Origin: Dasypus novemcinctus
Lineage: Eukaryota > Chordata > Mammalia > Cingulata > Dasypodidae
Assembly (NCBI RefSeq): GCF_030445035.2
Contig: NC_080683.1
Span: 116,607,225 to 116,671,224, forward strand
DNA length: 64,000 bases
Reading direction: 5' to 3'
Shown piece after piece: positions 23,575 to 34,214 of this stretch (position 1 is its first letter; the number at the start of each line of letters is the position of its first letter). The translations under genes were made by a program, and so were the position numbers. The notes beneath the pieces were generated by a model that worked only from the letters and a program-made list of their open reading frames with translations, made no database searches and was not told where the DNA came from.

Positions 23575-24015
23575 ATTGTGGCAACATATATAGAGCAAAA
23601 GATCCCAATTTAACCATTTTTAAGGGTACAGGTCAGTGGTTTTAATTACATTCACAATGTTGTGCTGCCACCCCTACCAACCACCGCCCAAACTCTTTAA
23701 TTACCCCAAACAGAAACCCTGTCTCCATTAAGCAATAACCCCCATTCTTGCCTCTCTAACCACTCATCTGCTTTGTCGCTATGAATTTGCATATTCTAAT
23801 AAGGTCATATCAGTGAGAGCATACACTATTTTTCCTTTGGTGTCCGGCTTATTTCCCTCAACATGATGGCTTCAAAGTCCATCTGTGCTGTCGCCGGTGC
23901 CAGAACTCGGCTCCTCCGGTGTCTGCGGAGAGATTCCACATTTTGTTGATCCATTCGTCTTTGATGGACCCTTGGGTTGCTTCCACCTTTTGGCTATTGT
24001 GAGTAATGGCCCATG
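23575..24015 (-). mobile_element. L1 3' end, reverse orientation
   Basis: 'cccaatttaaccatttttaa', 'attacattcacaatgttgtg', 'aatttgcatattctaataag' and 'cttccaccttttggctattg' follow the reversed L1 3' UTR and ORF2 end. A very similar fragment is at 46965-47455. A small GC-rich insertion or divergence lies at about 23890-23930. Confidence 0.8.
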
Positions 24016-24084
24016 ATACCCCCTTTTTCTTCTCTCATTCCCCCCCTCCCCCAACTTGTAAACTAGTGAGGGGGAAATCAGTTA

Positions 24085-24745
24085 TTTTAAGGCGAAGCCA
24101 GCCTTGGGGGCGTGTCCTCGTCCACCCGCACTGCCTGCTGTCGCCGCAGGGGGACGCTGGGGAGGGAGGGGGGCGTCTGTGTGGGAGAAGCCGGGGTCGC
24201 CCGGATGGCCAAGAGGCCCACGTGCGGCCAGGCTGGGGCGCCGCCCCCAGGGGCCAGCAGCGGGCGCTGTGCCTGCCGCCCTCGGGGCCCCTGGGTGGCG
24301 TCTGCGGGGGGCCTCGGCGCGGGGCCTCGAGGCTGTGGAAGGGGGGGGGGGCGCGGCTCCTCTTACCCGCGCAGGTGCAAGCCGGGGCCTCCGGGAAGCT
24401 CTCGGGGGACAGCGGACCCCGGGGTTGCCTCCGCGTGGGCGTGCCCGGCTGCACCAGCGCAGAGGGCGCCGCCAGCTTGAAGAGGTGGGGCCGCCCCTGC
24501 TCGCACCCCTTCAGGTGGGGGAGCGGAGGGGGTGCCGAGACGCCGTCTAAGGCCCCGAGGCAGTGAGGGGGTGACAGAAGCGGGGATCGGGGGCGCTCTG
24601 GCGGTGCAGACGCCTCGCTGTGGGTGCTGCCCGGGCCCACGTGGCTCCCGGGGGGCCGGGAGGAAGCTGCGGGGCCGGCGGATGGGAAGAAGGGAGAGGG
24701 GGAAAGAATCTGGGTGCGCTTCCGTCGAGAGTGCCGGCGCTATTA
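24085..24745. promoter_or_regulatory. Strong orphan CpG island
   Basis: About 650 bp are extremely GC- and CpG-rich, with G runs at 24340-24352. The flanking L1 piece on the left is AT-rich, so the change is abrupt. Open frames on all strands are long simply because AT-rich stop codons are rare; none resembles a known protein. On the minus strand a good donor-like CGCGG|GTAAGAG falls at 24367/24366, which could end a first exon. The most economical reading is the promoter of an unannotated transcript, or an unmethylated regulatory island; a GC-rich processed fragment is an alternative. Confidence 0.55.
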
Positions 24746-24749
24746 AGTT

Positions 24750-26020
24750 CCTCTGCGTCCTGACTCCAGTGGGAAGGCAGCTGTTGGAGTAGTTTCTTCC
24801 TCGCCTTCCTCCGGAAGTCCTCTCGGGCGACAGAAGCGCAGTACGATGACCGCCTCCAGGTGGCAGCAGTACCTCCTTGGCTGCGTTCCCCGGGCCCAGT
24901 GGGTGCTTTCTCTGGAACTGCCCAAGTCAGGGTGTTGGCTCCACTTGTACTTGCAGAAAGAAGTTGCTCTTGGAGGAGCCTCAGAGTCCTTATTACAAGC
25001 AGTTTTCCTAATGTTTCTCTTTTCTTAAACGAATGGCTTGGAAATGAGGAGGTTGTGCATTTGTGGGCACGTCTCTTTTGCCAAATGGCCGATATTTCCC
25101 ACCTAACCCTTCAGGTCTTAAGTCAGTGGTTTTCCATGAGCCAGGGCAGGCGGCCGGAGGTTCTAATGGAGTCGGCCGCGGTTCTGGCGATGACAGAGGG
25201 GCCTTGGAAGGCGCCGCGGGCAGGCCCTGCTGTGCCCCTTATCTGAACCACGTGGGCGAGCTGGCGCAGCTCCAGAGCAGGGTGACGTCATCTGGAAACC
25301 AGGCACGGTGGGGCTGTCCGGAAGGGGAGGAGGTGACATGGACACCGGCCTTGCAGATTTGCAGGGCTGTCGTGCAGAAGACACAGATTGTTAGGATCAG
25401 ATTGGTTGAAGGCAACTTCTGGAAGGAAGCTCAAACCCCATCAAACGAAGTCCTAATTTTATAAAAGAAGATGATAAGTCCAGAAGGGAGCGCTTGCCTG
25501 GTGTCACATCACATGATGTGCCAGTGGCAGAGCTGGGACTGGCACACAGGCCTTTTGCCCATACCCGAAGATGGCTGCCAGCCCAGCTGTAGGCTGCACT
25601 GGATGCGTGTGGGAGTGGGCTCTGTTCAGGGTCCACGGAGAAGGTCCTGCCTTGCACAGGGGCTGGCTGCGGCCGGGTCCCTAGGAGACCTCCACGCTGA
25701 CTTCTCAGAGGCTTGTCTCTGTGAGCGAGCTGTGCAGCTCCTTCCATGACTCATGGTGCTAGAAGTCTGTGCCTGGCTGCACAGGGTGGGATTGGAAAGG
25801 CAGGCCCTAGGAAGGGGTGGCTTTGAGGAAAGGCTCTTTTCATGGGGGGTGTCTGGCATGGGACACCCTAGTGTAATTCCTCTTGCAAAGAGTCCCCAGC
25901 CTGTGTGGTGGGGGACATGGGCCGACTGCGGAGAGCGGGTTGGCAGCTCCTCTAGGCTGCTTGTGGATGGAATGAGGTCACTGGGGAGTGGGGTGAGCTG
26001 GTGGTGTGAACAGGAGCCCC
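24750..26020. other. Unique intergenic sequence, moderately GC-rich
   Basis: No gene, RNA or clear repeat was recognised. GC content falls gradually from the island on its left. Frames of 100-130 codons on both strands overlap one another and have no family signature. Confidence 0.5.
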
Positions 26021-26021
26021 T

Positions 26022-26325
26022 GGGAAGTGGACTTGGCCCAGTGGTTAGGGCGTCCACCTACCACATGGGAGGTCCGTGGTTCAAACCCCGGGCCTCCTTG
26101 ACCCGTGTGGAGCCATGTGGGCGTGTCCCAGCGTAGGGGATCCCCACGTGCAAGGAGTGTGCCCCATAAGGACAGCTGCCCAGCGCGAAAGAAAGTACCG
26201 CCTGCCCAGGAATGGTGCCGCCCACGTGGAGAGCTGACACAACAAGATGACGCAACAAAAAGAAACACAGATTCCTGTGCTCCTGACAACAACAGAAGCA
26301 GACAAAGAAGAACACGCAGCAAATA
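26022..26325 (+). mobile_element. DAS-type SINE, tail missing
   Basis: The head 'gggaagtggacttggcccag' and B box GTGGTTCAAACCCC are intact, and the body runs to 'aacacgcagcaaatagatg'. It then stops without the AAATAAAT tail, so this copy was truncated or its tail was lost. The minus-strand frames at 25978-26371 are SINE by-products. Confidence 0.9.
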
Positions 26326-27034
26326 GATGCTGGCTGCACCTTAGATACAAATCACTGGAGCAACTAAGCACTCATGACTGTTTACCAAGATGGAGAGAGG
26401 GGCTAGGAACATGAGGTTCTTAGCTTTCCCATCCTGGAAGAGACAACGGCACTTATGCTCCACCAAGGTGTTACATGGACCATGGTACACCAAGAGGGCT
26501 AGAGGACGTGTGCAGAGGCTCATTCTAACACTGGGCAGCAGTGAAGGTCTGCAGGTGGCTAGCAACTCAACCTATCTCCTCACAAGGAGGCTAAAGAAAT
26601 TAGGAGGAGAGTTTTTAAAAGCCTAGGGCTCCGGGCCTCATGCCTTGTATGGACTGCTTTGTATATAGGTCCTCATTTCATATTCACAATTATCCTGTGA
26701 GTTGAGTGGCATTTTACAGGAGACTGAGTTGAAGCAAAGAAAAATGGTATAACTCGCCCAGCTTCACCCAAATGTAGGGGTGGATCTGCTGGAATCCGTT
26801 GAACTCAGATTGGTGTGAATTCAGAGCCTGGACTCTTCCTCTGGATATGCCCCCACGAATGGAATCACATCCCCGACAGAGGGGCTCTATTTTTGTTGGA
26901 ACCCCAACAACAAATCTTTATAGAATGGGCGAATGAATCAATGAATAAAAAACACCTGCTCTATGCTATGGCCAGCCACGCAAGGGTGTTCGTGAATGCC
27001 ACAAGCTTAGGAAACCCTGACCGAGTTGAATGGT

Positions 27035-27185
27035 TTCCCAGGCTCCCGGCTTCCACCCTGGGCTGCCTCTCTCACCCCGGGCTGCCTCTCCCAGCCCAGG
27101 CTCCCTCTCCCACCCCAGGGTCCCTGTCTCACCCTGGGCTCCTCTCCCTGCCCAGGCTCCCTCTCTTGGCCCCAAGCTCAGGCTT
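27035..27185. repeat. CT-rich minisatellite, about 17-20 bp unit
   Basis: Imperfect repeats of 'ctgggctgcctctcccaccc' type run about eight times, with related forms 'caggctccctctccca' and 'tgggctcctctccctgcc'. A 267-codon frame starting at 27030 exists only because this repeat lacks stops and then runs into a SINE. Confidence 0.8.
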
Positions 27186-27556
27186 CTGACTCCAACTCCC
27201 AGCCCAGGCTCCAGCTTCCTCCCTTTTTATCTGCCAACCTTCCCCTTACTTCAACTTTTTAAAAGGGCTCTATTGCTGCTGCAGTTGAGCAAAACAAAAC
27301 AAAGCAACTCCCCTGGCTTAGAGCTAGCACAAGAGCAGCATTATACAGGTGAAGACACTGGGGCCCGGAGAAGGGAAAGACCAAGCAGTGAGCGCAGGAA
27401 TCCAGCCTTTCCAATTCTCTGCCCGGGGCTTATTTCGTCACAGAGAAGGTTCAGTTGGAAACACCCAGGAAAGCATCGCCCTCCACTGACATCTGTATCC
27501 AGTCCTCAGAGAAGCAGCTCTGAGGCCATCCCTGAACCACATAAAGACACATTTTA

Positions 27557-27968
27557 TTTTATTTTTTTTAAGATTTATTTATTTCTCTCCCCTTCCCCTC
27601 CACCCTGGTTGTCTGTTCTCTGTGTCTATTTGCTGCGTCTTCTTTGTCCGCTTCTGTTGTTGTCAGTGGCACGGGAATCTGTGTTTCTTTTTGTTGCATC
27701 ATCTTGTTGTGTCAGCTCTCCATGTGTGCGGCATCATTCCTGGGCAGGCTGCACTTTCTTTTGCTCTGGGCGGCTCTCCTTATGGGGCGCACTCCTTGTG
27801 CGGGGGACTCCCCTATGCGGGGGACGCCCCTGAGTGGCAGGGCACTCCTTGCGCACATCAGCACTGCGCATGGGCCAGCTCCACACGGGTCAAGGAGGCC
27901 TGGGGTTTGAACTGCGGACCTCCCATGTGGTAGATGGACGCCCTAACCACTGAGCCAAGTCCGCCACC
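27557..27968 (-). mobile_element. DAS-type SINE, reverse, with 15-bp target duplication
   Basis: The element runs from the T-rich tail complement to the head complement 'gagccaagtccgccacc'. The 15-mer TAAAGACACATTTTA is found unchanged on both sides (27542-27556 and 27969-27983), which proves target-primed retrotransposition and fixes the borders. The perfect duplication and well-kept body suggest a fairly recent insertion. Confidence 0.96.
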
Positions 27969-27989
27969 TAAAGACACATTTTAAATGCT

Positions 27990-29050
27990 ACGTGTTCCTT
28001 TTGACAAAAGTGTCTTTGGTGAGGCCAATTCAGGTGATTTGGAACACAAAAATTTAGGAGAAGTAGGTGGAATTAACCAGTCTGATTTTTAAAAACGTTT
28101 AGGGCACACTGTATTAAAATATATTGCCCAAACTAATGTGACTTAATGAATCACAGTTCAAAACCTAAACATAAGTTAGGTAAAAGATAATTACCATCAT
28201 TACACAATACATGATAAGTGTAAGACGCAATAGTGTCTGAAACTTCAACTTTAGCAGGGGGAAGAAATTACTTCTAACAAGGTGCTCAGGCAATGCTAAA
28301 AGGTGTGACTCTTGAGGGAGCCTTGGAGGATGGAGGGGGACCCAGCATCCGTGATCTAAAGCGGGGGATGATGCTGGGGTAGGAGGGAGAGGTTTAGGAG
28401 AAGCATCTGATTGGGGTGGGAGCATGGGGCTGGGTGTGTGGTGAATGGGGAAGCTTCCCTGAGACAGAGAGATACATCATTTACTTGAAATACATGATGG
28501 GAAAGAATTTTAAAAAATTTTAAATAGTGTGGAGATCAGAGAGACATGTTTTATTAATAATGATAGTAACTTATTTAAAAATACAGTTTCCTTCAACTCT
28601 AGGCTGTAAATTTTTAAAAGAATTTCACAGGTCCTTAAGCCCTGTGAAAAATTTCAAAACACACATCTGTCAAATTTCCTGGAATAAATATAAGTTGTTA
28701 AATGTAAATAAATTAACCCAAAATCACAATTTAAATGAACTGGGGATTTTGTTATTTAATGTAATCATACTGTGAATTGTTGTACATAGCAATTACTAGG
28801 TTTATGTTTTAGGGAAACAGGACTTGACAAATTCATTCTAAAGCTTATTTTAAGGAATGATCTGTGAGATTAGCTAAGAAAATTCAGAAAAGCTGAGAGT
28901 AATAAGGGAAAATTATTAAGTATTAAAAATAAACTCACAACTCCAATAAAATAGCATTATATGGTATAATAACAGATATGTATATCAGTGGAACCAAGAA
29001 ATAGTTCTAGTCTATGAGAAAATTAATATAAGAAAAAGATGGTATTTTTT
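27990..29050. other. AT-rich unique intergenic sequence
   Basis: No exon, RNA gene or well-defined repeat was seen. A purine-rich stretch occurs at 28310-28450. Frames are short and AT-driven. Confidence 0.5.
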
Positions 29051-29054
29051 GATA

Positions 29055-29619
29055 GCCAAAGTACCAGAAATCTGTTGGCTTTTATAAAGGGTATTTATTT
29101 GGGGGTAAAAGCTTACAGTTACAAGGCCCAAAAGAGTCCAACTCAAGGTGCCATGGAGGTACATTCTCACCCAAGTCAGTTGTCACATGTTGAAGCAAGA
29201 TGGCGGGTGACCTCTGGGAGGGTTCAGCCTTCCTGTCTCCCAGCTACAGGCTGGTAGAGGGCTTGTTTCTTTTCAGGCTCTGCTGCAAACTATCAGGCGA
29301 ATTGCTCATTTCTCTTGCTGGAGCCACAGGATCAAAATTCTCTCTTCTGCTGTGTTGATGGAGCTCTTTCTTCCTGTGTATCTTCTTGGGTGTCCTCTTG
29401 AGTGAGTGTCCATTTTATAGCCCACCAAAGGGGTGGGGACTCAACCCTGAGTTACACCCTACTGACATAGCTGAATCAAAGTCCTAATCTGAACATAATT
29501 TAATCAAAGACATCTCAGCTGAATCTAATACAATCAAGGGGGAGCACACCCAGAGGAACAGACCAGTTTACAAACATAACCCTTTTTAGGAATTCATAAA
29601 TAATATCAAAACTGCTACA
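29055..29619 (-). mobile_element. Solo LTR, TGTAGCAG family, reverse
   Basis: It contains the reversed poly(A) region ('ttataaagggtatttatttg'), the shared 'gcttacagttacaaggccc' and 'cagttgtcacatgttgaagc' blocks, and ends 'atcaaaactgctaca' at 29619. The left terminus is decayed ('tttgatagccaaag'). It is close in sequence to the copy at 14192-14697. Confidence 0.85.
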
Positions 29620-29883
29620 GATGGTGTTGTAAAATAGTAGGGGAGGAAATTCTTGCTCAGTAAGTTGGGGGGACTAGATAATTGTTTAACTCTTTAGGAA
29701 AAAATATAAAATTAGAAGGATGCTTTACACTGTAACTGAAAATAAAATTAAAAGGGATTAATGCTAAACATGAAATCTGTACAAGAATGTAAGCTCAAAG
29801 AGAGAAGTACATTGCTCACTGTCCTATGTCCAGGGCCGACAGCGATGCCTGGATTATGGTGGCACTTAATAAATATTAAGTGA

Positions 29884-30257
29884 GGGAAACGGACTTTGGC
29901 CAGTGGTTAGGGCGTCCGTCTACCACATGGGAGGTCTGCGGTTCAAGCCCCGGGCCTCCTTGACCCGTGTGGAGCTGGCCCATGCGCAGTGCTGATGCGC
30001 GCAAGGAGTGCCCTGCCACGCAGGGGTGTCCCCCGCATAGGGGAGCCCCATGTGCAAAGAGTGCGCCCCGTAAGGAGAGCCGCCCAGTGTGAAGGAGGGA
30101 GCAGCCTGCCGAGGAATGGCGCCGCCCACACTTCCCATGCGGCTGACGACAACAGAAGCGGACAAAGAAACAAGACGCAGCAAAAATACACAGAAAACAG
30201 ACAACCAGGGGAGGGGAGGGGAATTAAATAAATAAAAATAAATCTTAAAAATAAATA
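29884..30257 (+). mobile_element. DAS-type SINE with 16-bp target duplication
   Basis: The head is 'gggaaacggactttggccag' with B box GCGGTTCAAGCCCC, and the tail is AAATAAATAAAAATAAATC. The 16-mer AATAAATATTAAGTGA occurs unchanged at 29868-29883 and 30258-30273. The body is shorter than in other copies: the usual block between 'aatggcgccgcccaca' and 'cttcccatgcggctg' is missing, an internal deletion of roughly 50 bp. Confidence 0.95.
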
Positions 30258-30399
30258 AATAAATATTAAGTGAATAAAAGAACAATGAAAACAAACAATG
30301 GAAACAAGATGTCTTTGCATATGAAATTGGAAAATTTTACAGTTTAAAAAATTGGTAATACCAACACTGATATAGGAGCTACTCATAGGATTAAAAATT

Positions 30400-31080
30400 G
30401 GTAGCATTTTTTTTTTCTTGGAAAACAATTTGAAGATATATGTTAAGAACATTAATGATGTATGTATCCTTTGGGTGTGTCCAGGAAATATTTTGAATGA
30501 GATAGGAGCAGAAATTGTATAGAAGAATGATCATTGCCTGCTAGAGATTGTTTAAAAATCAGTATAAATACACATAATTGACCATTATGCAATTTATTAA
30601 AATCTTATATATAAAGAATATATAGTGACATGGGAAATAGACAGGCAGTAATACTAGGTAAAAAAAGAATTATAAAACATGTAAAAAGTTTGGAATCAAC
30701 ATAAATGTCTATCAATAAGGGACTGATTAAACAACCTATGCTACATCTAGACAATGGAACATTACACAGCCTTTAAAAATGATGAAGGATCTTTATGTAG
30801 TGCTATGGAAGGATTTCTAAAATATGGTAATATACTGATATCAAGAAAATAAAATAATGTATGGAATAGTGTGTACTATACCAGTGTGCTATAATTTGTA
30901 CTAAATTAGGTACATATATATCCTTATATGTATTATTCTCTCGAAAAGTTTGAAATAAACTGGCAGTAGAGGTTTCCTCTGGGAAATGCACTTGGATAAC
31001 TTGTCTTATTTTAATTGTATGGCCTTTTGAATTTAATTCCATATGAAAGTTTTACCTATTCAAAGATAAATTTATTTTAA
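30400..31080 (+). mobile_element. Old L1-like 3' fragment
   Basis: 'tcaacataaatgtctatcaa', 'tagacaatggaacattacac' and 'agcctttaaaaatgatgaag' follow the sense order of an L1 3' portion, as do 'tatcctttgggtgtgtcc' earlier on. Strongly diverged and without reading frame; borders are rough. Confidence 0.55.
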
Positions 31081-31099
31081 AATCCTGCACAAACAGTAG

Positions 31100-31900
31100 G
31101 ATAACAATGAAAGTATGTCTAGAAAGCAAATAATTGAGGGTAAATACCTTGAAATGTTAGGGGGTGATCCCTTGGTGCAGGGATTACTGTTGATTTTATT
31201 TTCTTCCTTTATTTCTCTGTATTAACCCAATATACATTTATTATTTTTACAAATAAGAAAAGGGTCCTTTAAAAGGCACCTACTCAGTCAATTTATTTTT
31301 GTGCAAATACGCGTGTTTAAAATTGGATTTGCTTGACTTAGAATTGTACCTTTAGTATGCTAAGTTAATTTTCAAAACTGTATGATGTAATATAAGTCCA
31401 AAAATGCACAATGCTAGATCAAGAGATATATAAAAATCCTTTCTAAAATTCCAAAGGGACTTTTGACAGTGCAGCTGTTGATACCCTCTCCTCTGTGTTT
31501 CCCTGGTTAGATAACCTAAGCATAAAATTCTGGGGTCCATCTCTCAGATTCGTTGTCTTTCTCTCTGTGCCTCTCTCTTTCTCTCCCTCGCATCTTGGTT
31601 TCTTCTTTTCTCCTCCTTCCTTCTCAGAAGTTAAACAAATTCCTCAGCTTGCCTCTTGAATGCCCGCTTACCATTTTTTCTCACCTTAAACATGACCTTG
31701 AGGTCTTATCCTCTATCTCAATCAGCTTATCAAAATATTTCTTCTAAATAAATATATACCACTCCTTAGAGGAATTCAGGGAGAAAGACTTTCTCTATGT
31801 CATTACATTTGTAATAATGATGTCATAACAACTTGCAACGTATAACAAGACATTACTTTTTTAAAAACATCATATAGAGCAATCCTTATGCATTAAGCAT
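31100..31900. other. AT-rich unique sequence with a TC-rich tract
   Basis: No gene or named repeat. The plus strand at 31553-31640 is a pyrimidine-rich stretch of TCTC units, making the small frame there a low-complexity by-product. Confidence 0.5.
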
Positions 31901-31904
31901 TGTC

Positions 31905-32090
31905 CAAGTGATTTCCGTGCATTATCTTACTAATCCCTTCAGGCTACCCTATAAAGTAAATGGTTTATCCCTATTATTCAGATGAAGAAAATGAGTCACG
32001 AAAAAGGGCCAAGCCATCTGTTGAAAATTACACTGTGAGTAAGTGGTGAAGCTGGGACTTGAACCCAGTGTTTTAGATTTTACTGTGACA
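31905..32090 (+). repeat. L2/MIR-type ancient repeat
   Basis: 'tccaagtgatttccgtgcat', 'ccctattattcagatgaaga' and 'aagctgggacttgaacccag' form the classic order of an old mammalian-wide repeat. Sense orientation, diverged. Confidence 0.65.
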
Positions 32091-32099
32091 TCTACGCCT

Positions 32100-34210
32100 C
32101 TATCTAAGGAGGCATGAAGCTCAGAAAGTTTTGAGCCAGATGTTGGTGGAGAAGCCAGAGAAGGTATTAGATAAGTAAAATACGTTTGGAATCAGGCACG
32201 CAGAGCTCCTTTATTAATGTATTGATTTTTCTTTAGCTTAGGTGTGCTAGGCCGTAAGCAGAAGGAAGGAAGGAATTTAGACACAGTCACAGGAAACCGT
32301 GAGTACAGGCAGGAAGCCGGAAGTCGTCAGAATCCGGAAGAGAAAGGAGAGGCCATCGGCATGTGGTAGGGAAGCCGCAGGATTGCCGGTGGCCAGACGT
32401 ACCAACCCCCGGAGGAAGGGAAGGGAAGCAAACCTGCTAGCTTCTGGAAACCACGAGCCATATTCCTGTTGCTTAAGTTAACCCGTTGCGTGGCTTATAT
32501 TGAAAGATCCTGGAAATGAGAACGTTAGGTATGACTTTTTTCCTGGACGTGAGCTAGTCACAAGGAGGTCTTGACTTCGGGTTTGAGTTTTATCTTCTAA
32601 CCAATTCAGAATCTAAGGAGGGAGCAGGGGTAGAGATGGGGGAGGGGTCGGCGCTTAGGGTCAGGGCTCCTTCCTGCCTCCTGGATCCCGCTTTCTACTG
32701 AGATTTCTCCCGAGCCGCCTGCCTCCTCTGTTTCTCCGCTCTAGAGCAGACGTTCACTCACTCATCCATTCAGGACGGGGCGGGGCTGGGAGTGGCCTTG
32801 GATCTTGCCTGTGTGACATCTGCAGGGCCATCAGACCACGCGCAGCCCTTGAGGGTCCTCTGTGGATTCTCACGCTCCCCGAGAACTGCCTCCCTGAAGG
32901 TCGCCTGCTCGTACCTTGCCTTCTGTATGTGCCAAGATTGGGAGGACCAGGGGCATGGACACTTTCGCTATAAGCCATTGTTTTTACATGATTCTCCTGG
33001 ACATCAGCAACAAATACACACAACTACAGTAAAATGAGTTCTTCACAAGCAGGAAAAGAGTGACTATTGCTCGGAATGGATCAGTTAGTTTCAGAATTTT
33101 TTCTTTTCAACTACAAATTCATACAATAGTGCATGACTTTTCTTGCAAGTAGGAAAGGGCTTTCAAATCTATTATTTTATTTAATCCTTACAGCAATTTT
33201 TAGGAACGTAAGTAAGGTATGATTATCTTTTGTAAGTCATAAGCTTGTGTATTTTCCTTGTTACTATTTTACATTTTCTGGCCTGTAATTGCTGTGAGGA
33301 AGGTTGTCTTACTGTATCTGGTTCGTTTTACTAAGCTGTTTTCCTTGGATTAACTTTTTTCATTATTCCTTTTTTCCCCCTTGGATTGACAGGGTATAAA
33401 AATAACAATAATTGTTACGTTTGATATTTTTTCTTTGTTCTGATTTTAAAGAGAATGCCTCCAATGTTTCCCTGTTTCCTATTTTAAAATTTTGTGTTCT
33501 TTCTTTATCTTTATGAATACTCAGTGTTTTTCATTGACAAGACAACCATGCATTATAAAAATTTTGGAAAAAACCTAGAAAAACATGAAGAGGAAAATAA
33601 AAATCAAAGATATTTTAAAAATTCTACCTAGAAATAAGCCTGTAAACTATTTTGTGTGCATTCTTTCCCAGCCTCTCATATCATCTGTTTATAGTATCAC
33701 AAATTAAGATTCTTAATTATTATACATTTTTATTGCTTATAAGTTCCCTATATTTTACAGTGTTCTGTAATAAATATCTATATACATAAGTTTTGTAATA
33801 CATCTGATAAATTCCTAGTAAAATTGTATAATCATTTACTTTTGATGAATAATGCCAAAAGGCACTCATGAAAGTTGTACAATATATACTTTCAAAAAAA
33901 ATTTAAATATATATATGTGTGTGTGTGCCAAAAAACATTGTGAGTCTATACATTTTACCACACTCTAATAAACAACCTGGGTATAATTACAATGTCAGTT
34001 TTTGTCTATTTGATGAGTAAAACTAATGCCTTAGAATTGTTTTATCTTGTATTTTAATCTTTCATGAGGCTGAAAGTTTTTTGAATTGTCTCTTCAATTC
34101 TTTGCCCATTTTTTAAATTAAGGAGTTAATCTTTTAAAATTTACTATTCTTTCTATACTAAATATACTACACTATTGTCTATTATAATTAAATTAGCTTC
34201 CACTTGCCTT
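32100..34210. other. Unique sequence: GC-richer left part, AT-rich right part
   Basis: The segment 32630-32900 is GC-richer with scattered CpG and no repeat or protein signature. The segment 33540-34030 is AT-rich and contains pieces that resemble a decayed L1 3' UTR ('attataaaaattttggaaaa'), plus a (TA)n(TG)n tract at 33908-33928. No exon or RNA gene was recognised. Confidence 0.45.
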
Positions 34211-34214
34211 TTTA

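Noticed and set aside
24006-24640. Overlapping frames of 122-201 codons on both strands in the CpG island
   Set aside because: GC-rich DNA lacks stop codons, so long frames arise by chance in several frames at once. None resembles a protein family.
27030-27833. 267-codon open frame on the plus strand
   Set aside because: It starts in a CT-rich minisatellite and finishes inside a reversed SINE (27557-27968); no known domain and no splice context.
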